Assembly (NCBI GenBank): GCA_017458805.1
Contig: JAFTAC010000443.1
Location: forward strand, 1 to 22,743
Reading direction: 5' to 3'
Source: Victivallales bacterium
Lineage (GTDB): Bacteria; Verrucomicrobiota; Lentisphaeria; Oligosphaerales; Oligosphaeraceae
Length of the DNA: 22,743 bases
Shown: positions 1 to 7,285 of the stretch, piece after piece
Layout: each line of letters starts with the position of its first letter
Position numbering within the stretch: the first letter of the stretch is position 1
Notes under the pieces: generated by a model
The model's database searches: none
What the model saw: only the letters and a program-made list of their open reading frames with translations
Told to the model about the DNA's origin: nothing
Program-made: the position numbers and the translations under genes

Positions 1-180
1 ACAAGCTCCGCCTTGCGCAAACATGAAGATGCACAAGCTCCGCCTTGCGCAAACATGAAGATGCACAAGCTCCGCCTTGCGCAAACATGAAGATGCACAA
101 GCTCCGCCTTGCGCAAACATGAAGATGCACAAGCTCTGCTTGCGCAAACATGAAGATGCACAAGCTCTGCCTTGCGCAAA
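1..180. repeat. 32-bp tandem repeat array (about 5.6 copies)
   Basis: Units begin at 1, 33, 65, 97, 129 and 160. The first four are identical, the fifth is 31 bp with small changes, and the sixth is truncated at 180. Each unit contains an imperfect palindrome, GCACAAG-CTCCGC-CTTGCGC, with one A/C mismatch in the 7-bp stem. There are no spacers between units, so this is a tandem repeat and not a CRISPR. The array may continue to the left of the window. It ends directly at the A-rich ribosome binding site of the gene starting at 195, so it forms that gene's leader. A diverged copy of the unit is found at 4109-4137. Confidence 0.95.
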
Positions 181-194
181 AAAAGGGAACAACC

Positions 195-2573
195 ATGAAA
201 AAACTACTACTTATACTCACAGGAGCGTTACTTATGGCCTCATCGTCTTTTGCACACCCCAAGGCCCAGGTCAGCGAAATCCAGACCTTGACGGACTTCT
301 CCCTCTTCCCAACCCGCATCAGGACCACGGGCGGCGCCTTCTTCTACCCGAAAACGGGACCGTTCAAGCTCTCGTTCATGAAGATGGACCCGAATAAATC
401 AATAACGGTCCGCGCCATACTCGTCTCCCCTTCCAGAGAGGTTCTGGCGGATGTCTGGATTCCAGGCACACAGAAGGAAAAACAGTTCCAGAAGGTCGAT
501 TTCACCGTTGACGTGAAGCATGTTGGCGTTTACGCCCTCTGCGTCACCGCCATAGGCGACCGCTATGGCGATGAGTTCCTCTGGGGCTTCACCACCAACT
601 GCGAAAAGTACCTCATTGAAACCTCGCGCGGACACAGGGACGCCCGCCACGAAGAGCCCGTCGTCGTGCTCTCTGGCGATCACGAAGGTGACATTTTCTT
701 CCAGCCCTCCCCCAGGGCCTTCGGCGTGCAGCTATCCCGCCTTCTGCCCGACATGCCCGCCGCGGAGCTCCGTAATGACCAGGGCAAAGTTATCGCCACC
801 TTCACCCGCGATGCAGAGGGCAAGTCAAGCTGCAACATAGACGCGGACGAGACCCGCAAGGCCCCCTGGTCCCTCCACCTCCCCAAAATGCAGGTCGTGC
901 TGGAGGGCGATGACATCACCCGCTGGGACAATGACTCCCTCTTCCCAAATGCCTCCATCTGGACGGACAAGCGCTCCGCCTGGTTCGACTACTGCTCCAA
1001 CCGCTACCTGCTCCACCCCTACAACTACACCATCAACATTCCCCAAGGCAAAAAGGAGAACGTTGTTTTCACACTGCAGAATCTTGGCGACCAGCCCAAG
1101 CAGGTCCACCTGGAGCTTGAATACGACGGCGACACGCCCCGCTTCGCCACACTCCCCTTCACGGATGTCACCCTGCCGCCGCAATGCAAGGACAAACAGC
1201 TCATTGTCGCGTGTACCTCTTGCCAAGAAGGCTCCTGCCGCATCCGTGTCACAACCGATGGCTTCACCACCTACTCCACGTTGACGGTCCACCAGGCTGA
1301 CAAGGCGCAGAACTATGCCTTCAAAAAGCCTATGATGATTTCCGCATACAGCCATGAGAACAAGCAGTTCGCATACGCACCTAACTACCCCACCATCCAG
1401 CAGCCCTACTTCGACATGGAGAACAGGCCCTTCGTCCTCACCAAGGATGTCACCTCCCTGCACGATGGCAAGTGGCTCCATGGCCGCTTCATTCTCCCAG
1501 GCGAGAAGGAGCCAAACACCGCCCCCCTGCCCTTCCTCGCCTCCAAAATCGCCTTTGACAAGGACAACTGGGTCTATGTCGTCGTCAAATACAACAGCAA
1601 CCAGTACCTCGCCTACTCTGGCGACAACGGTCTCACCTTCAAGCTGGCGAAACTCCCTGTTCAAGGAAGCATCGACATAGAGTCCTTCACGGGCCACAAC
1701 ATGCCTCCAGGCCCCCCGCCAATCATTGTCAACAGACGCCGCGACACGGGACCCCGCACCAGGCAGACCTTCTGGCGCGCCGAAAACGACATGTACCTCG
1801 TCATCCCCGTCAAGAAGGACGGCGAAATCAGCTTCCTGAAGCCGATTCATGTCACCAAGCTCAGCATCGGCATTTCCCTGCATTCGGGCATCCCATGCAC
1901 CGTCGTCTCCTTCCAGAACAGGACGCACGTCATCTGGGCCGAGGCAACCGACCCCAACGACAAGAGCATCATCGGCGTTCCCACCTTCGTGGCGACTTAC
2001 GACTACGATACGGACAAACTCTCCTCTCCTGCCCTCATCGGCTACGGGCCACCCGCCAACGACGTCCACAACACCCCCTGCATCACGCTGGACAGCAAGG
2101 GCTACCTCCATGCCCTCGTCGGCACGCATGGCAACACCTTCAAGTATGCACGCTCTCTCAAGCCAAACACCGCCGAAGGCGGCTGGACCCCCACAGCCGA
2201 CGTGGGCGAAAAACTCAGCCAGACCTACATCGGCCTTGTCTGCGACAAGCAGGACGTTCTCCACACTGCCTTCCGCCTCTGGGGAGGCCAACGCCCTGGC
2301 TTCCCCATTGGTTTCTTCGCGCAACTCTCGCAACAGGAGAAGCCCGCGATGGAAGACACGTGGTCGCAGCCCGACACCCTCATCCTCCCCGCCTTCACCG
2401 ATTACAGCGTCTTCTACCACAGGCTTGTCATCGACCGCAAAGGCACCCTCTACCTCTCCTACACCTACTGGTCAACCTACTGGTTCTACCGCAACGAGCA
2501 GATAGCCGTCCGCGCCCTCATCAAATCCGAGGACGGCGGAAAGAACTGGTCGCTGGTATCTGATTTCAACTAG
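195..2573 (+). CDS. secreted BNR/Asp-box beta-propeller protein
   Basis: A 792-residue exported protein. I chose the ATG at 195 because AAAAGGGA precedes it at good spacing and a clean signal peptide follows (MKKLLLILTGALLMASSSFA, cleavage near residue 20). An in-frame ATG at 150 lies inside the repeat array and would put extra polar residues before the signal. The N-terminal half (about 21-390) is beta-rich and I do not recognise it. The C-terminal half resembles BNR-repeat/sialidase-like propellers, with Asp-box motifs at 475-482 (SGDNGLTF) and 778-785 (SEDGGKNW), and YLHALVGTHGN-type blades between them. Such proteins bind or cleave glycans outside the cytoplasm; I see no residues that prove catalysis. 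The MFS gene follows after a 278-bp palindrome-rich gap. Confidence 0.8.
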   Translation: MKKLLLILTGALLMASSSFAHPKAQVSEIQTLTDFSLFPTRIRTTGGAFFYPKTGPFKLSFMKMDPNKSITVRAILVSPSREVLADVWIPGTQKEKQFQKVDFTVDVKHVGVYALCVTAIGDRYGDEFLWGFTTNCEKYLIETSRGHRDARHEEPVVVLSGDHEGDIFFQPSPRAFGVQLSRLLPDMPAAELRNDQGKVIATFTRDAEGKSSCNIDADETRKAPWSLHLPKMQVVLEGDDITRWDNDSLFPNASIWTDKRSAWFDYCSNRYLLHPYNYTINIPQGKKENVVFTLQNLGDQPKQVHLELEYDGDTPRFATLPFTDVTLPPQCKDKQLIVACTSCQEGSCRIRVTTDGFTTYSTLTVHQADKAQNYAFKKPMMISAYSHENKQFAYAPNYPTIQQPYFDMENRPFVLTKDVTSLHDGKWLHGRFILPGEKEPNTAPLPFLASKIAFDKDNWVYVVVKYNSNQYLAYSGDNGLTFKLAKLPVQGSIDIESFTGHNMPPGPPPIIVNRRRDTGPRTRQTFWRAENDMYLVIPVKKDGEISFLKPIHVTKLSIGISLHSGIPCTVVSFQNRTHVIWAEATDPNDKSIIGVPTFVATYDYDTDKLSSPALIGYGPPANDVHNTPCITLDSKGYLHALVGTHGNTFKYARSLKPNTAEGGWTPTADVGEKLSQTYIGLVCDKQDVLHTAFRLWGGQRPGFPIGFFAQLSQQEKPAMEDTWSQPDTLILPAFTDYSVFYHRLVIDRKGTLYLSYTYWSTYWFYRNEQIAVRALIKSEDGGKNWSLVSDFN

Positions 2574-2582
2574 AACTTAGGA

Positions 2583-2838
2583 ATAATAGCGATACGCTAT
2601 GTTCCCAAGAGGGTTGTTTAGCGTAGGCCGCAAAGCGGCCAGCGCACGGAGTGCGCGACAAGCGTAGCCCAATGCAAGCGCACGGAGTGCGCGACAAGCG
2701 TAGCCCAATGCAAGCGCCCGCAAGGGCGCGAAGCATTGGGTAGGCTGCCCCAGATATTCGCGCCCGTAGGGCGCAACAAATCCTTTGGTATTACCTTCCC
2801 TCATGGGGAAACATAGCAAAGCGATAATAGCGATTATC
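2583..2838. repeat. palindrome cluster in spacer, with 36-bp direct repeats
   Basis: This fills most of the 278-bp spacer between the BNR gene and the MFS gene. It holds five GC-rich hairpins: 2626-2640 (GGCCGC/aaa), 2642-2656 and 2678-2692 (GCGCAC/gga), 2714-2729 (GCGCCC/gcaa) and 2760-2774 (GCGCCC/gta). Segments 2642-2677 and 2678-2713 are identical 36-bp direct repeats. The TAGCCCAATGC at the end of each can pair with GCATTGGGTA near 2733-2742, allowing a larger cruciform or RNA fold. The 11-mer ATAATAGCGAT occurs at both ends (2583-2593 and 2824-2834). No T-run follows any hairpin, so these are not ordinary terminators. Confidence 0.85.
2823..2838. promoter_or_regulatory. AT-rich palindrome just upstream of the MFS gene
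   Basis: GATAAT-AGCG-ATTATC is a perfect 6-bp inverted repeat ending 13 bases before the ATG at 2852. It contrasts with the GC-rich hairpins around it and could be an operator or a leader hairpin. No clear -10/-35 pair and no Shine-Dalgarno sequence is visible next to it, so its role is uncertain. Confidence 0.35.
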
Positions 2839-2851
2839 TCCCCAAAACGCA

Positions 2852-4057
2852 ATGGCACCTCAAAAATCCCACTGGAAAATCAACATCGTGATGCTGTGGT
2901 TTTCACAGCTTCTCATCATGGCTGGCTACTCGGCGATGGTTCCCTTCATCTCGCTGTTCATCAAGAACGAACTGGGCATCACCGACCAGGCAGAGCTGGC
3001 GAAATACATCTCGGCATTCAGCTTCTTCGGCACCCTGGGGTATGTCATCTTCTGCCCCATCTGGGGCGCCCTGGGCGACAAGTTCGGCATCAAGCCCATG
3101 CTTTTGCGCGGCACTTTCGTCACCGCCCCCATCTTCGCGATGATGGGCTACGTCAACACGCCTGCAATGCTGATTTTCCTGCGCTTCATCACAGCCAGTT
3201 GCGCGGGCACCACCGCCGCCTCCAACATCATGGTGGTCAGGACCACGCCCGAAAACCGCCAGGGCTTTGCGCTGGGGCTCCTCTCCACCGCCATCTGGGG
3301 AGGCTCCATGCTCGGCAACTTCATCGGCGGCCTCATTATCCACAAATACACCTACCTGCACGCGTTCTGGCTCTGCGGCGTCATGTACTTCATCGCTGGC
3401 TTCGCCATCATCTTCACCCATGACGACATGAATCCCGACAGCGTTCTGAAAAAGGCCGTTGACACTGCGGCAAAGGGCTGGCGCGCAAACTTCACCACCC
3501 CCATCTGGCTGATGCTTCTTCTGTTCCTCATCCTGGGGCTCATCCGCAACATAGAGACCCCCTACCTGGCCCTCCGCGTCGAGGAGATGACCTCCAAGGA
3601 AGAAGCAGACTACTGGACGGGCATCATCAGCGCCATCGTCTGCATCGGGGCCATCATCGCGGGGGCATCGGCGGGCACCCTTGCTGACCGATACCAGCCC
3701 ATCGTGCTCATCTGCCCCATCTTCATCGTCTCCATCATCGCCATGACCATGCAGAGCTTCGGCAGCAGCCCCATCTATTTCGCGGCGAGCCGCACGCTGC
3801 TCTATGTCGCGGCTGGCGGCATACAGCCCGTCATCCAGCGTACACTTTCAACCATCACGCCCAAGGAGAGGCGCGGCACGGTCTTCGGGGCCTCCAGTAG
3901 CATCAGCAGCGTCGGCACCATGCTCGCCGCCGTCATCGGCGGCGTCTGCTATGCAACCATCGGCATCCGAGGCACCTTCCTCACCGCAGCCGCCTCCTAC
4001 CTCGTCGCCTTCCCCATCTATTTCGTCATCATCCGCGTTCTAACACGCAGGAGGTAA
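2852..4057 (+). CDS. MFS transporter
   Basis: A 401-residue integral membrane protein of normal length for a 12-helix major facilitator. The conserved loop motif A is clear between helices 2 and 3 (residues 72-86, GALGDKFGIKPMLLR), and a weaker copy, GTLADRY, sits at the matching place in the second half. Hydrophobic segments run from residue 9 to the C-terminus, which ends in basic residues (TRRR). It most resembles drug/sugar proton-coupled carriers of the DHA1 type, but the substrate cannot be read from sequence. The start lacks an evident Shine-Dalgarno sequence; it is preceded by CCCCAAAACGCA. The gene is separated from both neighbours by repeat-bearing spacers, so it may be transcribed alone. 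Confidence 0.88.
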   Translation: MAPQKSHWKINIVMLWFSQLLIMAGYSAMVPFISLFIKNELGITDQAELAKYISAFSFFGTLGYVIFCPIWGALGDKFGIKPMLLRGTFVTAPIFAMMGYVNTPAMLIFLRFITASCAGTTAASNIMVVRTTPENRQGFALGLLSTAIWGGSMLGNFIGGLIIHKYTYLHAFWLCGVMYFIAGFAIIFTHDDMNPDSVLKKAVDTAAKGWRANFTTPIWLMLLLFLILGLIRNIETPYLALRVEEMTSKEEADYWTGIISAIVCIGAIIAGASAGTLADRYQPIVLICPIFIVSIIAMTMQSFGSSPIYFAASRTLLYVAAGGIQPVIQRTLSTITPKERRGTVFGASSSISSVGTMLAAVIGGVCYATIGIRGTFLTAAASYLVAFPIYFVIIRVLTRRR

Positions 4058-4076
4058 CGACGACGGCCCGTCGTCG
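4058..4076. repeat. triloop palindrome directly after the MFS stop codon
   Basis: CGACGACG-gcc-CGTCGTCG forms a perfect 8-bp stem with a 3-base loop, starting on the base after the TAA. It is followed by AAAAA, not T, so it is not an intrinsic terminator for the + strand. It may still protect the mRNA 3' end. Read on the other strand it has a TTTTT upstream, which is not meaningful for termination either. Confidence 0.8.
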
Positions 4077-4081
4077 AAAAA

Positions 4082-4138
4082 GGCGTGGAGAAAGCGCAAG
4101 CTCCCAGGCGTGGAGATGCGCAAGCTCCGCCTTGCGCA
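4082..4138. repeat. dispersed copy of the left-end repeat, with a perfect hairpin
   Basis: Two related ~25-bp units begin GGCGTGGAGA at 4082 and 4107. The second (4109-4137) matches the left-end 32-bp array over 29 bases with only three A/G differences. Here the palindrome is perfect: TGCGCAAG-ctccgc-CTTGCGCA, stem 4117-4124 with 4131-4138. It is followed by AATTATTTC, a weak T-tract, so modest terminator activity for the MFS transcript is possible but not convincing. Confidence 0.85.
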
Positions 4139-4158
4139 ATTATTTCAAAATCCAACAC

Positions 4159-4186
4159 TTGAAATGCTAAAAAAGTGGAGTATAAT
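4159..4186 (+). promoter_or_regulatory. sigma70-type promoter for the pseudopilin gene
   Basis: TTGAAA at 4159-4164 and TATAAT at 4181-4186 are separated by 16 bp: a consensus -10 and a 5/6 -35. Transcription would start near 4193, leaving a leader of about 40 bases before the ATG at 4235. The region is AT-rich compared with the surrounding DNA. Confidence 0.75.
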
Positions 4187-4234
4187 TTAAGGAAATGAGT
4201 ACTCTTGTCACTATATAACCAATGGAGAGTTTCC

Positions 4235-4972
4235 ATGAAAAAGACATTTACCCTGATTGAGCTTCTGGTTGTCATCGCCATTATCGCCATTCTGGCAGCC
4301 ATGCTGCTGCCCGCGTTGAGCAAGGCACGCGAGAAGGCACGCGCGATTTCCTGCACCAACAACCTCAAGCAGATTGGTCTTGCCTGCGGCATGTATGCAG
4401 ACGACCATGCAGGCCAGATTGGCATCCATTGCTGCGTCAGCAAGGAAATGCAGTGGACAGTCCAGCTTTGGAGCGAAGGCAACACGAAAACTGGCACCCA
4501 AATACTCAACGAGCACAAGGAAATGCGATGCCCCAGCAGCCAAGTTTCCGTCTCATGGGTCACCGTCGGGTTCACCTACTCCGTCTATGGTGTCTATAAC
4601 TTCGGCTCCACCTACGATGCAGAAAAGGGCCTCACCTACCAGACCAAGACCGTCGAACAATTTGCAGGACGCACAGCGAAGGCACTGAATTCCTGGAGCG
4701 TCAAGTCTCCGTCAGACACCCTCCATCTGGGTGATGGCATCATCTACGGCACCGCCGACTACCGCGGCACCCCGCTTTACTGCTACAACGCCACCAGCTC
4801 TGAGGCATGTGGAATGCACTTCCTCCACGGTGGCAAGGCCAATATCCTCTGGCTTGACTGGCACGTATCCCCGCTCAATCCAGGCGAGGCGAAGAGTACC
4901 TTTTCCAAGGCCACCAACCTGGCCAACAACGCCGCCTTCTACAGGGCAAGCGCCGATGCTGCGGCAAACTAA
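4235..4972 (+). CDS. type IV/II pseudopilin-like protein (prepilin N-terminus, H-x9-D tail)
   Basis: A 245-residue protein. The ATG at 4235 follows GGAGAG by five bases; an in-frame TTG at 4205 would bury the prepilin signal. Residues 4-14 are FTLIELLVVIA, continuing as a single hydrophobic helix to about residue 27, then ALSKAREKARAISCTNNLKQ. The prepilin peptidase site would fall before F4, with Thr at -1 where classical type IV prepilins have Gly. E8 is the conserved +5 Glu. The C-terminal H198-x9-D208-W matches the H-x9-DG tail of the DUF1559-like pseudopilin family expanded in Planctomycetes and Lentisphaerae, except that Gly is Trp. No pilus assembly genes are nearby, so it would use machinery encoded elsewhere. 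It has its own promoter. Confidence 0.85.
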   Translation: MKKTFTLIELLVVIAIIAILAAMLLPALSKAREKARAISCTNNLKQIGLACGMYADDHAGQIGIHCCVSKEMQWTVQLWSEGNTKTGTQILNEHKEMRCPSSQVSVSWVTVGFTYSVYGVYNFGSTYDAEKGLTYQTKTVEQFAGRTAKALNSWSVKSPSDTLHLGDGIIYGTADYRGTPLYCYNATSSEACGMHFLHGGKANILWLDWHVSPLNPGEAKSTFSKATNLANNAAFYRASADAAAN

Positions 4973-4994
4973 CCACTTAGCGTCATAGACATTA

Positions 4995-5025
4995 CAGGCC
5001 CGGCAGGCACCCCCTGTCGGGCCTG
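4995..5025 (+). terminator. strong stem-loop after the pseudopilin gene (terminator or processing hairpin)
   Basis: A 13-bp stem (4995-5007 with 5013-5025, one G-U pair) with loop CACCC starts 22 bases after the pseudopilin stop. The following AATTGCTG has no T-run, so it is not a canonical intrinsic terminator. It ends 13 bases before the next ATG (5039), close enough to hinder ribosome loading on that gene. Confidence 0.5.
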
Positions 5026-5038
5026 AATTGCTGATAAT

Positions 5039-6085
5039 ATGTTGTATAGCAACGTCTGCATCGAATCATTCGGCTACTGCCTCCCAGAGGAGGTCGTCAC
5101 CTCGCTGGAGCTGGAGGAGCGGCTGAGGCCGCTCTACGAGCGCATTGGCCTGCGCGAAGGGCGTCTGGAGCTGATGAGCGGCATCCGCGAACGCCGCTTC
5201 TGGAAGCCAGGCACGCTGCCCAGCCAGGTCTCCGCCAAGGCGGGACTGGATGCCATACGCAAAGCGGGCGTGGCTCCTGCGCAGGTGCAGTGCCTCCTGC
5301 ACTGCTCCGTCTCGCGCGACTTCGTGGAGCCAGCCACCTCGACAGCTGTCCACAGCCTATTGGGCCTGGGGCACCATACGCTGAACTTCGACATCTCCAA
5401 CGCATGCCTGGGCATGGCCTCGGGGGTGCTGATGCTGGCGAACATGATTGAACTCGGGCAGATTGACTGCGGGCTGGCTGTCTGCGGCGAAAGTTCGGGT
5501 CCCCTCGTGCGAAACACCATTGCACGCCTGAACACAGACCTGACGATGACTCGCAACGGCATGAAAAGCCAGTTTGCCTCCCTCACCATCGGCTCCTGCG
5601 CGGCGGCCATCCTGCTCACCTCACGCAGGCTAAGCAAGACGGGACATCGCCTGCTGGCGGCGGCAAGCTACACGGACACCTCTGCAAACAAGCTCTGCCA
5701 AGGCGACGCCAACGGCGGCATGACCGATGGCAGCGCCCCCCTCATGGCGACTGATTCCCAGGAGCTTCTCAAGGCGGGCGTGGCTGTCGCCACGCAGATG
5801 TGGTCGCTGTTCAAGCAGACCACAGGATGGGATGAAACCACCCCTGACGTGATTTGCACCCACCAGGTGGGGAAAGCCCACACTGCGCTTCTGTATCAGA
5901 CGTTAGGTCTGGATTTGAATAAAGACTACCCCACCTACCCCGTCCTCGGCAACTGCGGCTCCGCCTCATGGCCCGTCACATGTGCCATGGCTGAGGAGGC
6001 GGGACGGCTCGCACACGGCAACAAACTGGCGGTCCTGGGCATCGGCTCTGGCCTGAACTCCACAGGGCTCGCCATCCAATGGTAA
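5039..6085 (+). CDS. 3-oxoacyl-ACP synthase III-like condensing enzyme (FabH/OleA-like)
   Basis: A 348-residue thiolase-fold enzyme with the complete FabH-type triad: C123 in SNACLGMASG, H275 in CTHQVGKAH, N305 in GNCGSASWP. The 30-residue His-Asn spacing is the same as in FabH and OleA. The N-terminal GIRERRFW and VSRDFVEPATST remind me of OleA-type head-to-head condensing enzymes as much as housekeeping FabH. OleB, OleC and OleD partners are absent here, so the product (3-ketoacyl-ACP, beta-ketoacid or other) is open. There is no Shine-Dalgarno before 5039, and a strong hairpin ends at 5025. The LPEEVVTSLELEERL start aligns with the family, so this ATG is still the best choice. The isomerase gene starts 11 bases after its stop, suggesting coupled translation. 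Confidence 0.82.
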   Translation: MLYSNVCIESFGYCLPEEVVTSLELEERLRPLYERIGLREGRLELMSGIRERRFWKPGTLPSQVSAKAGLDAIRKAGVAPAQVQCLLHCSVSRDFVEPATSTAVHSLLGLGHHTLNFDISNACLGMASGVLMLANMIELGQIDCGLAVCGESSGPLVRNTIARLNTDLTMTRNGMKSQFASLTIGSCAAAILLTSRRLSKTGHRLLAAASYTDTSANKLCQGDANGGMTDGSAPLMATDSQELLKAGVAVATQMWSLFKQTTGWDETTPDVICTHQVGKAHTALLYQTLGLDLNKDYPTYPVLGNCGSASWPVTCAMAEEAGRLAHGNKLAVLGIGSGLNSTGLAIQW

Positions 6086-6096
6086 AAGGGAACCTT

Positions 6097-7083
6097 ATGA
6101 ACACCGACAAAGAAAGCATACTGAAGAAGGCCACGGATGTCATCGACATTGAAATCGAGGCCTTGCAGGCTCTGAAAAACGACTTGGGCGATGCATTCGT
6201 TGACCTGGTTCACCGCTGCCTCAACATCCTCCAGAACGGAGGAAAGCTGGTTCTGTGCGGTGTCGGCAAGAGCGGCCACATCAGCAAGAAAATCGCCGCC
6301 ACACTCTCCAGCACGGGTGCGCGCTCCGTCTTCATGCACCCCGTCGAGGCAATGCACGGCGACTTGGGCATCATCTCCCCGAAAGACATCCTGCTGGCTG
6401 TCAGCTACAGCGGCGAAACGGATGAGCTTCTGGCGGTGCTGCCAGCCGTCCACCGCCTGGGTGTGGAAATTGTCGCCATCACAGGCAAGGCGGATTCGCG
6501 CCTGGCGGAGGTCTCCGACCTTGTGGTGCCAATGCCAGTCCCACGCGAGGCATGCCCATTCAACCTGGCCCCCACCGCCACAACCACCGCGCTTGCCGCC
6601 CTTGGCGACGCACTGGCCATGACCCTTCTCCACTGCCAGAACTTTGCGCTAAGCGACTACGCAAAGCTGCATCCAGCGGGTGCCATTGGACGTTCCATCA
6701 CCCTGACCGTCAAGGACTTCATGCGCACAGGCGAACATGCTCCGCGCGTTCAGCCAGGCACCATCGTGCGCGATGCCCTTTTGGCTATGACCAATGCACG
6801 CGCTGGCGCCGTTGCCGTCGTCGATGCAGACAACATGCTCTTGGGAATCTTCACGGATGGCGATTTCCGCCGTCAAATCACGCGCGATGCATCTGTGCTT
6901 GAAGCAAACATTGAGAAGGTCATGACCCTGCACCCCATCTCCATCAACCAGGACGCCCTCGCCGTGGAAATCATGAAGCTGCTTGAAAAGCGCAAAATCG
7001 ACGACATCCTCGCCGTTGACAACGAAGGCCACTTCGCTGGCCTCGTCGATATCCAGGATCTCCCCAAGTTCAAAGTGATGTAA
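6097..7083 (+). CDS. kdsD: KpsF/GutQ-type sugar-phosphate isomerase (probable arabinose-5-phosphate isomerase)
   Basis: A 328-residue protein, the usual length of E. coli KdsD. The ATG at 6097 is preceded by AAAGGG with six bases of spacing; an in-frame ATG at 6079 inside the previous gene lacks a better site. The SIS domain (about 35-165) contains GVGKSGHISKKIA with K58, HPVEAMHGDLG and SYSGETDEL. KLHPAGAIGR carries H192, matching the catalytic His of the family. Two CBS domains fill about 205-328 (VKDFMRTGEHAP, VMTLHPISI). The enzyme converts ribulose 5-phosphate to arabinose 5-phosphate, the first step towards KDO of lipopolysaccharide, in the cytoplasm. Pairing with a condensing enzyme suggests an envelope-lipid context (inference). 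Confidence 0.9.
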   Translation: MNTDKESILKKATDVIDIEIEALQALKNDLGDAFVDLVHRCLNILQNGGKLVLCGVGKSGHISKKIAATLSSTGARSVFMHPVEAMHGDLGIISPKDILLAVSYSGETDELLAVLPAVHRLGVEIVAITGKADSRLAEVSDLVVPMPVPREACPFNLAPTATTTALAALGDALAMTLLHCQNFALSDYAKLHPAGAIGRSITLTVKDFMRTGEHAPRVQPGTIVRDALLAMTNARAGAVAVVDADNMLLGIFTDGDFRRQITRDASVLEANIEKVMTLHPISINQDALAVEIMKLLEKRKIDDILAVDNEGHFAGLVDIQDLPKFKVM

Positions 7084-7091
7084 ATTGCAAC

Positions 7092-7253
7092 GCGACAGAT
7101 AGGGTGTGGCGACGGCGTCCCGCTGTCGAAGAACCATGCACAATGACAGAGCTTTTGCTTAGATTTGTTGGGCATACATTTCGCGAAGCAAGGGCGAAGT
7201 TGTGGGCGCGCTTCTCCGACGGCGAGACGCCGTCGCCACACCCTATCTGTCGC
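7092..7253. mobile_element. 162-bp inverted-repeat element between convergent genes (MITE-like)
   Basis: The arms 7092-7133 and 7212-7253 are 42-base inverted repeats, identical for the outer 28 bases and differing at only a few positions inside. The ~78-bp centre has no ORF. Each arm itself contains a triloop hairpin: 7110-7128 (CGACGGCG/tcc, one G-U) and 7217-7235 (CGACGGCG/aga). The size and long terminal inverted repeats fit a non-autonomous miniature element. I cannot define a target-site duplication: the flanks are GCAAC on the left and AAAGC on the right. It could equally act as a two-way transcription barrier. Confidence 0.7.
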
Positions 7254-7285
7254 AAAGCACACCCCTGAGGTAGCCGTCGGCGTTA

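Noticed and set aside
1..180. CRISPR-like array at the left edge
   Set aside because: The 32-bp units are directly adjacent with no unique spacers, and no cas genes are present.
77..397. 106-residue reading frame starting in the repeat array
   Set aside because: It overlaps the BNR signal peptide in another frame, has low-complexity repeat-derived sequence and no ribosome site.
825..2420. 531-residue open frame on the minus strand
   Set aside because: It is antisense to the BNR gene, Gly/Val/Glu/Asp-rich as expected for a shadow frame in high-GC DNA, with no family resemblance.
4058..4080. Intrinsic terminator for the MFS gene
   Set aside because: The palindrome is strong, but it is followed by a run of A, not T, in the direction of transcription.
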